From contig CM055096.1 in NCBI GenBank assembly GCA_029204225.1, positions 75,301,521 to 75,365,520 on the forward strand: a DNA stretch of 64,000 nt, in the 5' to 3' direction. Shown piece by piece: positions 10,870 to 22,729 of this stretch (positions are counted from its first letter, which is position 1; each line of letters opens with the position of its first letter). The DNA is from Diphasiastrum complanatum (lineage: Eukaryota > Streptophyta > Lycopodiopsida > Lycopodiales > Lycopodiaceae). Position numbers and translations under genes: made by a program. The notes under the pieces were generated by a model. The model did no database searches and was not told where the DNA came from. It saw only the letters and a list, made by a program, of their open reading frames with translations.

Positions 10870-11710
10870 GCACTTTATCTCCTCCTTTTTTGTCTTAGTT
10901 TGAGGAGACTGTCCCTTTGATAACTTTAGTCCAGGGTCAAGTGGAAAGTGACTTGGTTTGCAATTGGCCATTCCATACTTTTCCAGCACGTTGTTGAGAT
11001 ATCGTTGCTGACTGATAAAGATCAGTCTGCTGGGTTGATCTCGTTGAATTTGGTGTGTTGATATTATGGAACCAGGCTCTGGGTGACTATTTCAGCCCAT
11101 AGAGTGCCTTGTGGATTTTGCAAACAAGATGTTGTTGCTTGCCATTGAGTTTGTATCCCTCTGGCTGCGTCATGTAGATTTTCTCTTCGATGGTTCCATT
11201 GAGGAAAGCGGTCTGGACATCCATTTGGTGGACTTCAAGGTCTATCGCGTCTGCAAAGGAGAGGAGTAGGCGGATCGACACATGTTTGATGATTGGGCTG
11301 AAGGTTTCTGAATAATCCAAATCTGGAATCTGGAAAAAGCCTTTGGCGACTAGTCTAGCCTTGTACTTCCTTCAGCATCGTACTTTGTCTTGAATATTCA
11401 TTTGCATGGAATTGGTTTCTGGTCCTTTGGCAGCTCAGCGAGTGTCCATGTTTGATTCTCCATATGAGAATCGAATTCGGTGTCCATTGCTACTTTCTAG
11501 CATCAAGAGTAGACATCGCCTTAACAATTGCGTTTTGTTCCTACACGAAGTAGCAGGATGTCTGGACCTGTTCGACCTTCTGGGTTGAACTTCAGTCCTC
11601 TGATGTAGGTTGACTCGTTGAGGTTCTGACTCATTGTCTGAGTCAGCGTCGAGATTCTGCAGTTGACTCTCTGGATCGGGAATTGACTGGTTGTTCAATC
11701 CGTGAGTCAA
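10870..11710 (-). pseudogene. Copia reverse transcriptase pieces (copy A)
   Basis: This contains an RT palm fragment with [21 protein letters not shown], where the catalytic aspartate is retained, and HKALYGLK. After a deletion it reaches ISQQRYLNNVLEKYGMANCK and LDPGLKLSKG, the segment between RT and RNase H. The YVDD box falls in the deleted part. The sequence is closely similar to copy B but keeps different segments, so the two are separate partial copies in the same orientation. Confidence 0.8.
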
Positions 11711-12533
11711 AATTATCAGTAGCTTTTCCTTGGTGGTCGATGAATTGGTCTTCCACTAAAATGACATCTCTACTGGTAAATGCCTTCTCGATATCCAAAT
11801 TGTAGGCTTGTATGCCTTGTAATTTGGGGAATAGCCGATGAAAATCATTTTCCTGCTCTTGTCATCTAGCTTTCTTGTTAGATCCTCCGGAATCTGAGCG
11901 AAAGCGATGCATCCAAACACTCGAATATGTTTGAGTGATGGTTTTGATCCTGTCCACACCTCATAAGGTGTCTTGCCATTCAGGGCTTTGGTGATGGATC
12001 GATTCTACAAATAGGCAGCTATAGTAATTGCTTTTGCCTTGAATTTCTTTGGATGAGCAGCATGGGCAACATGTTCTTCTGCTCAGCTACACCATTGGAC
12101 TGAGGTGTTACTCTCCCCCTCCATATGTGTGTAGAGCCTTGATCTTCCTCTGGGTCTGGTTCTCTGCAGACGCCTTGAACTGCATGAAGAACTTGAATGC
12201 TTCAAATTTGTTCTTCAGATAGTAGGTTGCAGTCCTTCGAGAGAAGCCGTCGATGAAGGTTAGGAAATAGAGAGCTCCCCTTGTGGAAGCAGTCTGCATC
12301 GGGCCACAAATGTTGCTATGTACAGGGTCAAGCAAGCCCTTGGATGTATGAACTGAGTCTGAACTGAAGGGACTCCTTGCATGCTTGCTGATAATACAGC
12401 TTTCGCATGGAGAATTTGGCTTGCTGACTGACGGCAGATCTTGTACTAGACTCTGAGTTGACATTTGTTGAATACTGTTGTAGTTAAGATGGCCAAGTCT
12501 AAAATGCCACAACATATCAGTTGATTCAAAAGT
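11711..12533 (-). pseudogene. Copia pre-integrase and integrase (copy A)
   Basis: The frame from 12515 starts MLWHFRLGHLNYNSIQQ and carries CESCIISKHARS, SNICGPM and FLTFIDGFSRR: the GAG-pre-integrase zinc region and integrase core. In copy A the normally acidic HSD reads HSN, so the first catalytic aspartate is lost. The piece at 11756-11959 supplies FGCIAFAQIPEDL and FIGYSPNYKAYK. It is cut upstream at 12533 by the LTR of the plus-strand Copia. Confidence 0.8.
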
Positions 12534-12794
12534 GAGTTAGAATTAAAGTTAGAATCATTGTGTTACTGTACTGTGGGTCCTATCAGTGGATAAGGATCAG
12601 TTGGCCTCACCACGAGGCAAGTCGACGGGACACGCGTCCCGCCAACGGCAACCTGGGTCATGCATGGGTTGCCAGAGTGAACAACTATATGTACAGTGTA
12701 ATTTCATTTTGAGAAATACAGTTGCTATATGAGCTCGTTGTGGAGAGTGTTTTTTGTCTGTGTTACTGTATAGCATGATCTGTGTTCCTGTGCA
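12534..12794 (+). repeat. 5' LTR of the plus-strand Copia
   Basis: Matches 18267-18527 along its whole length, beginning GAGTTAGAATTAAAG and ending CTGTGTTCCTGTGCA. The expected leading TG is not clear, so the first few bases are uncertain. A GACGGGACACGCGTCCCGCC block in the middle is partly palindromic. Confidence 0.9.
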
Positions 12795-12809
12795 AAGCAA
12801 ATTCTAAGT

Positions 12810-12822
12810 TGGTATCAGAGCC
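12810..12822 (+). other. Primer-binding site (initiator tRNA-Met type)
   Basis: TGGTATCAGAGCC, 15 bases after the 5' LTR end. It is the usual Copia site for priming by initiator tRNA-Met. Confidence 0.92.
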
Positions 12823-14092
12823 GTACAGGGAGTGTACATAGTACAATGTCGTCATTGAAGAGAGCTTCAGAAGACTGTCTTCTGAGAGTTCGGGGTCTAC
12901 GGCGGGTTGAAAACGAAAAGAGAAACACTGGTGATGAGAGTTTAGCACACAGAAGCTTTGTGAGCTTGAGACTGTATGAGGATTTAGAGACAAGGGTTGT
13001 CGGCTGAATCAGAACCTCAGAAAACGGAATTTTAAAATTCTGAAGCAGGCTATTCGGTGTTTGCAGTCAGTGTGCATTCAATCGGATACCGTTTGATGAA
13101 GGGATTGAAGCATTAGCTTTCTAGCAGTACGGCGACCTCAGAGGAAGAGGATAGGCCTGTTAGAACGCTGTGAATTGGAAGCCAAGAACCGATTTGTGTG
13201 AAAAACCCTGGTCTGGGGTTTGGAAGCACAAAATCAGAGATTTCTCTCCATTCTAAACTCTTTTTGGAGCTGTAAAAGTTTGAAGGAGGGCACCTTGCTC
13301 AGCTAAGCTGAGTCACAGAAGGCCGTGGGCGGCCTCGCATCAGAGAAGGTGCTGAATCGCATTTTGAAGGGCAAGAGAAAACCTTGGTGAAGCCATAGCC
13401 AGCAAGCAAGAGGAGAAGAGCCCACAGGCAGATTGCGCGATGTGAAGGAGGGTGGCGACTCAGTGTATTAGAGTGTGTCGTGGCTCCAGGGTTTTGGTTT
13501 AATGCCCAAATGAGATCAAGAGCGTTGGATCCAGATACAAGATAATCAATGGTAGAGATGAGCTTCATGTGGGTCGTTGGATTGCTATAAGCCATTGGAT
13601 GGGCTTTGAACAGGGCCTTGAAGAAGTGAAGTGCATTCTGGCCTTCAACTTCATTAAAAATTTTCATACTGAAAGTTGAGTGGGGTCCCTTCACAAGTGA
13701 AGAGTGAAGTTTCTTCATTATGAAGAAACAGTTCAAAAATTAGAAAAGTCCCTATTTTTGGGTCCTTTGCCCGTTTTGACCCAAACGAAAGGCTATAACC
13801 TCCAAACGAAGGGCAAACCTGCAAGTACGGTACAACAAAACAGAGTGATTGCAGCGGAGAAAGTGTTCGGAGTACGCCAGAAGTGATTTCACCATTCCAG
13901 TGGGCACGTTGTTAGGAGTTGACGACTGAGTGCATTTCGGAAGCGACGCCGATTTGGCTTTCAAATTGGTGGAAAAGCAGCGAGTGGCCTGTCAAGGGAA
14001 AAAGTGTAGGTCATTATTTTCAACTTCTAACATCACTGTTGGCCTCGACATACTGTTCTTAGCCTAAGACAGAAGTTTCAAGCAGTTTTGCG
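12823..14092 (+). other. Untranslated leader of the plus-strand Copia
   Basis: About 1.27 kb between the primer-binding site and the gag start, without a plausible plus-strand gene. This is long for a Copia leader. Minus-strand open frames here look like chance. Confidence 0.6.
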
Positions 14093-15151
14093 ATGGCAAA
14101 CATGGGAGAGTCCATTTTGAGTGAAAGTAGCAAATTGGACAGGATTTCCAACTATGCAGTGTGGAAATTCAAAATGAAAAACATACTGATGGAGAAAGAC
14201 GTGTGGGAAGTCGTCACAGGTGATGAGAGAAGGCCGCCAAATGAAGCAGGCATCAAAGTGTTCAACAAAAAGATGAGGAAAGCTTTGACCTTCATTAATT
14301 TGTCAGTGAAGGATCACATCATTACCCACATTTGTGATGCTATTACACCCAAACATGCATGGGATGTGCTAAAGGAGCAGTTCGAAACGTCAAATCCGTC
14401 AAGAATCATGTTTCTGAAGTCAAAGTTGAATAGTGCCTGCATGGAGCAAGGAGAGCACATTCAGACGTACACGACCAGAATCAAGACAATGAGAGATGAA
14501 CTACATTTTATTGGCAAGCGTATACGTGATGTGGAGCTGGTGCACAATGCATTGTGCGGCATTGCAAAATCCTATCAGATGTTTGTAAGCAGAATAGCAT
14601 CAAGAGAAAGATTGCCAACCTTTGACAAGCTCACATGAATCTTGATGCAGGAAGGGCAACGACGAGAAATGGTGAAAGCTAGACGTCAAAATGCTGATGA
14701 TCAGGCACTTGCGACACGCCAAAAACAAGGCAAGGGCAAGGGCAAGAAGAAGTCTAAATAGCAATTTGTCAAATCTCAGGAGGATGAGGGATCTTCCAGT
14801 AAAACTAAGAAAAAAGACAAGTGCTTCCATTGTGGTAAAAAGGGACATTGGAAGAGTGAATGTTGCAAATTTTTGGCGGAACAAGGCAAGGGGAAACCAA
14901 AACAAGCAGGTAACCTTGTCGATGAGGGTGAGATTGAAGACTCTAGCATCTTCATATATGCATTGTCATCTAATCAAGATGATCAAGCATGGTATATTGA
15001 CTCAGGAGCCACAAGACACATGACAGGTAACAAGAATTGGCTCAATAGTTTGAAGGTGTTGGATAATGGAACATCTGTTTCACAAGCAAATGGTGAGGTG
15101 TGCATGATCAAGGGGACAGGCACCGTTTCAATCCAACTACCTGATGGCTAA
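14093..15151 (+). pseudogene. Copia Gag and protease, stop-interrupted
   Basis: One frame throughout. Gag begins MANMGESILSESSKLDRISN, with the UBN2 gag fold over about 180 codons. A TGA at 14636 and a TAG near 14758 interrupt it. An intact zinc knuckle CFHCGKKGHWKSEC begins at 14822. The protease follows, with WYIDSGATRHMTG carrying the catalytic DSG. A TAA near 15149 ends this stretch. The TGA stands where arginine is typical (a CGA to TGA transition would explain it). Confidence 0.9.
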
Positions 15152-15157
15152 AGCAGA

Positions 15158-16505
15158 ATGATCAGGGAGGTACTTTACGTACCAGGTTTGAAGAAAAATC
15201 TACTTTCTGTTGGAGTCATTACTGATCAAAAGTTGAAAGTAGAATTCGCCCATGATCGTTGCTTTGTGAAGGATGTGAACCAAAAGTTCAAAGTTATTGC
15301 GGATGGAGTAAGAGAGCCCAATACAAAATTGTATAGGTTGAATGCTACAATTAAGGGGCAACATGGACTTGTATCGTCCATTCCATTGCAAACTGAGTTG
15401 TGGCATAAGAGGCTTGGTCACTTGAACTTGAAAAGCCTCAGTTTGATGAGAAAATTGGAGATGGTATCGCCTACCATAGAAGATCACTTGAAATCGATGT
15501 GCAAATCTTGTGTATATGGGAAGCAGCATCGAGAGAAGTTCAATAAAGGGGATGTTGCAAGAGCAAAGAACATCTTGGATTTAATCCACACAGATTTATG
15601 CGGGCCTATGAGGACTATGTCCTTAGGTAAAGCCTTATATTTCATGACTTTTATTGATGATATGTCACGTAAGACGTGGATCTACTTCTTGAAGAAGAAA
15701 TCAGATGCATTTGATAACTTCAAGAGCTTCAAAGCATTGGTCGAAATTCAGACAGGTAGAAAGATCAAAGTCCTAAGATCAGATCGTGGAGGTAAGTACA
15801 AGTCTAATGACTTCAATGATCTTTGTGATCAAGGTGGGATTAAAAGATAATTTACGCAAGCTCATACTCCTGCACTCAATGGTGTAGCTGAGCGCAAAAA
15901 TCGTACGATTGTGGAAAGTGCCAGATCTATGCTAGCTGAGATGAAACTACCAAAAGATTTTTGGTCAGAAGCATGTAGCACGGCAGTCTATCTTCAAAAT
16001 AGAAGTCCTACCATTGCCATACCAAAGATAACACCTGAGGAAGCATTCATGAAGAAGAAGCCAAAGGTGAAGCACTTGCGAATCTTTGGATGTAAGGCCT
16101 TTGTACACATTCCTAAGGAAGTGAGAAAAAGCTATCAAGTGCATATTCCTAGGATATGATGATCGTGTGAAGGGCTATAGATGTTTTGATCTAGTCGAAA
16201 ACAAAATCCATATAAGCTGTGATGTTATCTTTGATGAATCCAAGATGTATGAAGATGAGGATACTGAGAAGATAGACACATCCAGTGGGAAAGATGGTAT
16301 AGTGAGAATACCACCTGATGATGATCCTTTCATTGACCTTTCGAGTGATGAACATGAGGATACATCTCAAGATACTACTACTCAACCTCAAGAAACATGT
16401 TGGAGAGGTAGGGACAAACCTTTTGGTGCAAGAAGGATTGAAGTTGCAGGTGACAAACACAAGGAGAAGGATGTACTGTTAGATACATTTTCACCAGGAA
16501 GCTGA
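15158..16505 (+). pseudogene. Copia integrase region
   Basis: Continues the same frame. The end of protease (VLYVPGLKKNLLSVG) leads into GAG-pre-integrase, with LWHKRLGHLNLKSL and the CKSCVYGKQHR zinc pair. The integrase core follows: HTDLCGPM, FIDDMSRKTW, SDRGGKY and, after a TAA at 15848, GVAERKNRTI. The D, D and E catalytic positions are all present. A frameshift near 16150-16165 leads to the C-terminal CFDLVENKIHISCDVIFDES. The linker to RT is acidic. Confidence 0.9.
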
Positions 16506-16507
16506 TC

Positions 16508-18214
16508 ACTTGACAGAAAGCTCCCTAAGCGGATTGAGAGATTGATAGAGAGCCGCGACATAGATGACTTTCCAGGATCATCTAACCAGAGGGAGCTACA
16601 AAGATCAACAAGAGAGAAGATACTACCTGAAAGGTATGAAGCAAATTATGCTTTCTTATCTAGCATTATTCAAAGCAAAGAACTTTCGACTTATGGTGAA
16701 GCGAAGGATGATGACATTTGGGTCAAGGTCATGGGAGAGGAGATGGAGTCAATTGCTAAGCATAGCACATGGGACTTAGTAGAATCACCAGTTGGCAAGA
16801 AACTCATTGGTTGCAAATGGGTATACAAGACTAAGTACCATGCAGATGGAAGTATAGCAAAGCACAAAGCAAGATTGGTGATCAAAGAGTACGCACAAAA
16901 TAAAGGCATCGACTATGAGGAGACCTTTGCGTTGATTTGTAAGTGGAATACTCTACGTCTACTTATTGGTTTAGCTTCACATTTTGGTTGGCCTTTGCAT
17001 CAGATGGATGTGAAATCTGCTTTTCTAAATGGTGAGTTAGAAGAAGAAGTGTTCATGGATCAACTTGAAGGCTTTGAAATGAAAGGACAGGAAAATAAAG
17101 TATGTCACTTGAAGAAAGCGCTTTATGGTCTTAAATAAGCATCACATGCATGATATAGCAGGATTGATGCCTACTTTCGTTCAAAGGGGATGGTGAGAAC
17201 ACATTCTGATCCAAATCTGTATGTCTTATGCTTTGATGGTATGGTTGCTTTGATTGCTCTTTATGTTGATGACTTGATTATTACGAGAAATAATCAAGAG
17301 ATGATAGACATGATCAAGAAAGACCTCATGGGGAACAATTCGAGATGACAGATCTCAACCTGATGCATTTCTGCCTTGGAGTAGAAGTGTGGCAAAAAAG
17401 ACATGAAGTGGGTCTAACACAGGTGAAATATGTCAAAGAGTTGTTGCGCAGGTTCAGGTTACAGGATTGTAGACCAGTAAACACTCCTATTGAACCAGGT
17501 AAAAAGCTTTCTAAGCTTGATGAGTCACAGTCATTTGATGCTACGCTATATAGACAGTTAGTAGGGAGCTTGATTTACCTTACCATGACTAGACCAGATA
17601 TATGCTATGCTGTTGGCATTGTAAGTCATTTTATGGCAGCACCTACAGAAATGCATTGGAAGGCAGCTAAACGCATTTTGCGTTATGTGAAAGGCACTTC
17701 AGATTATGGCTTGATTTATAGGAAGCATGATGGTTTACCTGAGTTGTGTGGCTATGTGGATACGGACTGGGGAGGTGACTATGATGATCGTAAATCCACC
17801 ACAGGATATATATTCCAGTTTTGTGGTAGTTGCTTTTCCTGGTCTAGTAAGAAGCAAAGTAGAATTGCTCTTTCCACCACAAAAGCAGAGTATAAGGCAA
17901 TGTGTAGTGCTGCACAGGAAGCTATATGGTTGAGACAAATCTTGGAAGAAATTGGCATGAAGTAGAAAAATCCCACGACTTTACATAGCGACAGTCAGAG
18001 TGGCATTCAGCTAGCAAAGAATCCAGTGTTCCATGCGAGAACTAAACACATTGAGATTCAGTATCACTTCATACGTGAGAGGCTGGTGAGTCATGAAATT
18101 CATGTTGTTCATTGTAGCACAGAAGATCAACTAGCTGATATTTTCACTAAGCCACTTATTGGAGAAAAGTTTGATAAGTTTAGATCAAAGCTTTTTGTAC
18201 TTAAAGTTTGTTGA
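16508..18214 (+). pseudogene. Copia reverse transcriptase and RNase H
   Basis: The RVT_2 domain shows WDLVESPVGKKLIGCKWVYK, HQMDVKSAFLNGELEEEV with the first catalytic aspartate, and KKALYGLK. A TAA at 17136 and a TGA soon after sit where QA and W are expected, then ALYVDDLII supplies the YVDD box. A frameshift near 17341 restores the gag frame. Connection and RNase H follow, with DTDWGGD, STTKAEYKA and HSDSQSGIQLAK carrying D, E and D. The ending is TKHIEIQYHFIRERLV and DIFTKPL. The polypurine tract GGGAGAGAG precedes the 3' LTR. Confidence 0.9.
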
Positions 18215-18266
18215 CTTTAAAGCTATGTATATGACTGTATAAAAAGTGACTCTACTTTAAGGGAGA

Positions 18267-18527
18267 GAGTTAGAATTAAAGTTAGAATCACTGTGTTACT
18301 GTACTGTGGGTCCTATTAGTGGATAAGGACAAGTTGGCCTCGCCACGAGGCAAGTCGACAGGACACGCGTCCCGCCAATGGCAACCTGGGTCATGCATGG
18401 GTTGCCTGAGTCTACAACTATATGTACAGTGTAATTTCATTTTGAGAAATACAGTTGCTATATGAGCTCGTTGTGGAGAGTGTTTTCTGTCTGTGTTATT
18501 GTGTAGCATGATCTGTGTTCCTGTGCA
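18267..18527 (+). repeat. 3' LTR of the plus-strand Copia
   Basis: Second copy of the 261-bp LTR directly after the polypurine tract. Ten of the 13 differences from the 5' copy are transitions or lie in two small clusters, by manual alignment. Confidence 0.9.
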
Positions 18528-19440
18528 TATGAAACTTTTCTAAAATGCCTTTTAGATATGCCTACTGGCTAAGATAGATCTTCTTCTGAAGTCTATTTCT
18601 AGTAATGTGAAGTCCTAGCAAAAAATGGATAGCTCCTAAATTAGTCATGTCAAATTCCTTTGACAGGTCACTCTTAGTAGTGTGCAGAAGAGAAGTGTCA
18701 TTAGACAAAATAAATGCATCATCTACATAAAGAGCAATGTAAACTGAATTGGTGCCTATATGCTTTGAATAAACATTACAGTCAGTTGAATTGTTTGCAA
18801 ATCCCAATTGAATGAGATAGCAGTTGATTCTATCGACCCATGCCCTTACGGCCTGTTTCAGACCGCAGATTGCTTTGTGCAGCTTGAACACTTTGTGCTC
18901 TTGGCCTTTGACTTCAAATCCTTCTGGTTGGAAGGTATACAGCTCCTCTTCGATGTTGTCATTGAGAAATGTTGTCTTGACATCCATTTGGTGTCCTTCG
19001 AGGTCTTCTGCGGCTGCTAACGTAATCAGAGTCCTGATTGACTGCATCTTGATGACAGGACTAAAAATTTCTTGATAATCCACTCCTTGGACTTGAGTGA
19101 TAATCCACTCCTTGGACTTGAGTTAATCCTTTAGCCACCAACCATGCTTTCCATTTAGCAATGGAACCATCAGAGTTGATCTTCTTCTTGAAGATCCACT
19201 TGTTGTCGATAACTCTCTTGTGAGTGAGGAAGTCGACCAGTGTCCAGGTCTGGTTCGTTAAAAGTGAGTTGTACTCACTTTCCATAGCTTCTTGCCACTT
19301 CACAGCATCCTTGAAGCTAATTGCTTCGGCTAGGCTCTTTGGTTCTTCTGATGAAGTCCAAAATGATTCAGGTGTATACCTCTCATGAACTGTCTGAATC
19401 TGTGAGGATCTGTGGATGTTTGGTTGACCAGGATACAATG
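18528..19440 (-). pseudogene. Copia RT relic of a different family
   Basis: Two overlapping minus-strand frames give most of an RVT_2 domain. The first has WQEAMESEYNSLLTNQTW, KWIFKKKINSDGS and VAKGLTQVQGVDY. After a frameshift near 19070 come FSPVIKMQSIRTL, GHQMDVKTTFLND, ALYVDDAFIL with the YVDD box, and FLLGLHITRN. The catalytic residues are still present, but the domain is split. It stops at 18528, within IYLSQ and EKFH of the connection region, where the plus-strand Copia starts. A repeated GATAATCCACTCCTTGGAC block at 19073-19122 is a local 26-base duplication. Confidence 0.85.
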
Positions 19441-20707
19441 ATGCTTCTTCTTGAATTTCTCACATCCCTCCTCTATGCAGAATGGTATACTGTTGGCTAG
19501 ACCGTGATTTAGATGTAGGATTCTTTTGGTTAGGGGAAGTAGCAGTATAAGCTACTCCTCGTGGTTATCAACTGGATAGAGGAATAGTTCTTCCTCTATA
19601 TAGTTGGTTTGTAAATTAAGACAATTTGTTTTAGAGTGTCCCTCTTTACTACAAGTCGTACACCAAACATTAGCGTTTGATTTTTTTTTTTTCTTTCTCT
19701 TTGCTTTAATGTCAGACATCTGGACTTTCAAGTTCTCCATCTCTTTTGCTAAAAGCTCTACAGTCTTTCTTAATGGATCTATCTTTTCAGACTTTTCCAT
19801 CCTTCTTCTCCTATCTGAGTTCTTACTCTTAGATCTCCTATAGGTAGTTTCTTCTTTAGATGAAGAAGAATTGGGTGAAGAATCATAAGACTCTTCTTCA
19901 TCTGATTCTGACTCAATAGACAAGTCAGATTCTTCTATTCTTTTCTGTTTATGCTTCTTATTACTCTTTCTATCATTTCTTCTTCTTCTAGAAATTTTAG
20001 AAGTTTCATAATTCTATGCAGATTCTATGACATCCTCTAACGAATTCGTCAATCCCTGACAACAATACCTGTCCATCTTCTTGGGTAATCTGCCCAAGAA
20101 CCATTCATTTTGCATGGGGACAGAATACTATGCCCCTAGCTTCCCTATCAAATTCTTAACTCTTCGAGTATATTTTTTGAGCGACTCCTTCGGCTTTTTC
20201 TCCACAGAATTAAGTCGAGCTAACAGTCTAGTGGAGTATCCTATCTCCCTAAACTGTTTAAGAAACACTGCCTTCAACGCATTCCAAGTATTAACCGTTT
20301 TCAAAATCAACTGGCTATACCAGATTCTCGCCTGGTTACACATAAGACCTGGTAGGATTCTAACTTTATCCTCGTCAGTGTTTTCCTTATTGGCTATAGT
20401 AATCGACTCGAACTGTGATAAATAGCTATCTGCATCATCAAATGATGACCCTTTAAAGAAGTCATATCTAATTTTGGTAGATGTGGGTGGCGATGGGTTC
20501 TCCATATTATCAAGTGGTGGGTTAGGTGGTGGATCGGGTGGATCGGATGACTCGGAACTGTATTCCAGTGGTGTAGATGTAGATTCAGATGATGGCTCAT
20601 GCTCTTGTTCAAATTCTGGCTCTGATGGTGGATCAGGGTCTTCTTTGGACTCAAATTCAGAACTGGAATCAGAACTATGTTCTGAAGATGAAGATTCGAT
20701 GAGTTAG
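19441..20707 (-). pseudogene. Ty3/gypsy Gag
   Basis: An acidic, Asp/Ser/Pro-rich N-terminus (20710 to about 20500) is followed by a retrotransposon gag domain from 20505. This holds IRYDFFKGSSFDDADSYLSQ, LMCNQARIWYSQL and AVFLKQFREIGYSTR. A frameshift or stop at 20128 separates it from a serine- and charge-rich stretch with a coiled-coil-like segment and a zinc knuckle, CTTCSKEGHSKTNC, at about 19650-19610. Protease and pol are absent: the gypsy is cut off where the Copia RT relic begins. Its primer site and LTR lie immediately upstream. Confidence 0.8.
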
Positions 20708-20974
20708 CAACCTCTCACTCAAAATAATTTACAAGTGCTACGGAAGTGTTGTAAGGATTTTCAAACGCTTCAGGACTTAATCTAGTTCGTATTGGTGAAT
20801 TTCACAAATTCTAAAAATACAAATCGTGTGCCTTTCTATAAGCTTCTAATCGTTGTGCTCGTTCTAAACGTTTCTGCTCAATAGTTGTGCATGGTTGGTC
20901 TCTTGGCATACATTACATAAATAATATTCAGTGGACTTAGTACACTTAAAAATCATGAAAGACAAAAATTCGTC

Positions 20975-20992
20975 TCCCCGGCAACGGCGCCA
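20975..20992 (-). other. Gypsy primer-binding site (tRNA-Asp type)
   Basis: The minus strand reads TGGCGCCGTTGCCGGGGA, complementary to the CCCCGGCAACGGCGCCA 3' end of plant tRNA-Asp. It is used by several plant Ty3/gypsy lineages. It lies 5 bases from the LTR end. Confidence 0.85.
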
Positions 20993-20997
20993 AGTTA

Positions 20998-22012
20998 TGT
21001 GGTAGCCTACTCATTATAGATTTCCACAAAATCTACAAATTATGTAGTATAAAAGGTTTTATCGTTTCCCAACAGAGAGATAAATTTTCTCTTTCAGATG
21101 ATAAGTGTACAAAGGGTAATGGATAGATGATGAATGTAATATTCAGAACAGAATACTACAATGACATATCTAGTTATCCAAAGATATTGAGTAGATTGGC
21201 GTCCAGAAACACGAACATGAAACGATTTGGTCAAGGTCTGAGAATGTAAGAGATACTTTATCTTCCAGGAAACAGGATAATCAAAAAGCAATTTATCTGA
21301 CAGAGGTTAGCAAATTGATTCTACAAAACAGAATCTAATAAGCATTGATTCCTCTTGATGAGCGCATGGAGATTAGTTCTTATCACTGAGAAGCAATCAA
21401 AACAGATCGACAATTGTATTCTTTATCAAAGCACATAAACTCATTTAGAAATAAGAGAAGTCCTCATTATGCGAATGCTTGTCAGCTTCGACTAATTCCC
21501 TGCACACAAACAGTTAGAATCGTCTCTACAGAGATGTCACCTATAAATTCACGTTAGAACACTGGAATTCAGTACGAGATGGAAAGAGTGCCGCAGACAG
21601 ACATGTATTAGAACAGTTATAGAAAAGCTCAGAGTGTGTTCGCTCAATTGATAAAAAGTATAGCTCTAACAGTAAGAGAAAAGGAATGCACAAGCTTGTA
21701 GAAAACTGGCTCTCTCTCCTCTATTGACAACGAAAATCTGTGTACATACAATGGCGATGGTGTCTTTCTTATAGAGACGTACCCAGGCCTAAGGCGTCAT
21801 TCTCCAATGATTAAGGTATCGATTGGGAACAGCTACATATCGCTCTAAGACATCGTTTCAAAATGTTATGAGTCTTAAATGCAATGTATTTCTAAGATGC
21901 AAATAGGCCTTTACATGGATTTAAGCTCTATCGCATATTTGCATATACAAAATTTGAAATTTTACACTATATACACAATTAATTGATCACTGTGGAATTA
22001 TAGGCCTCCACA
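20998..22012 (-). repeat. 5' LTR of the gypsy element
   Basis: 1,015 bp bounded by near-inverted ends: TGTGGTAGCC at the low end and GGCCTCCACA at the high end. The primer-binding site fixes the inner edge. A TATA-like CTATAAG on the minus strand near 21775 could be the promoter. There is no partner LTR in the window. Confidence 0.7.
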
Positions 22013-22391
22013 AAAACAGAACACTTCGAAATTGCACTGAAAATCAATAAAAGTATAAGCCATGTTTTTTAGAACATGCACGGTGCCTATCTAAAACAAA
22101 GAAACTGGGCAATTCAGATACGCACTGCGGCTATATAATATATATCTGAATGAGCTCGTAACCACATAAATGTGCACAACATGAAGTGAATCATTCTCTT
22201 TTGTGTTGCGGTGAAAAACGGTCCCTCCCCACTTCTAGATGTAATTTGCTGAGTTAATAGGGAACCAGCCATCTTTGTGCATGCAAATGTCTTAGTCTTT
22301 TCAACAGTCTACCACTCATGCAAAATAAAATAGCTTTTGCTTGCATGTTACTTTAGCCCTCATCTAAGGTTTCAGCCTTAAAAATTAATGT
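22013..22391. other. Stretch without recognisable genes
   Basis: Short non-coding interval between the gypsy LTR and a foldback-family relic. I see nothing assignable in it. Confidence 0.4.
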
Positions 22392-22670
22392 TGAACAACG
22401 TTTCTCATCAACGTTATTTTTTTTTTTAGATTTGAATTTTTTGGGCAATATGGGTATCAGATTAAAGCTCTGATCAAGGGCATTGCATTTTTATAGGTTG
22501 CCAGGTGTTATGGTTACAGTTGGGTCCAGTTTAGGGCATTTCAGGTCTAGTTTAGGGCAGTTTTAGGGTAAAATAAATATATAATTTGTTTTTTTTTCTC
22601 AGCAATTCTGGATACAGAAACGCGTTTCTGGGAACATTTTTGCCCAGAAATGCCTTTCTGTGCAACTATG
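22392..22670. repeat. Foldback-family relic with CAGAAACGCGTTTCTG palindrome
   Basis: The right end reads GCAACTATG, matching the ends of the larger element at 44270-45262. The interior has a T-run, the shared core GGGCAATATGGGTATCAG at 22443, and a perfect 16-base palindrome CAGAAACGCGTTTCTG at 22615-22630. The left end lacks a clear CATAG terminus, so this copy seems truncated. Confidence 0.5.
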
Positions 22671-22729
22671 CTCTGTTTTAATACCTTCAAAAAGGAAAAA
22701 AGAAAACGTTCTAACCCAGTTCGTTCCAA

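Larger units (their letters stand above)
12534..18527 (+). mobile_element. Nearly full-length Ty1/Copia retrotransposon
   Basis: About 6.0 kb with two 261-bp LTRs, a primer-binding site, gag, protease, integrase, RT and RNase H in Copia order. The LTRs differ at 13 positions by my manual count (about 5%), so the insertion is not recent. I found no convincing 5-bp target duplication: the left flank is integrase sequence of one Copia family and the right flank RT sequence of another. Coding is interrupted by at least seven stops and two frameshifts that compensate each other. It is defective but by far the best-preserved Copia in the window. Confidence 0.92.

Noticed and set aside
13299-13736. 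145-codon minus-strand frame
   Set aside because: Lies in the Copia leader, no motif; probably chance.
20975-20992. Possible tRNA-Asp gene fragment
   Set aside because: Only the 3' 18 bases match, in the place and orientation of a gypsy primer-binding site beside an LTR.
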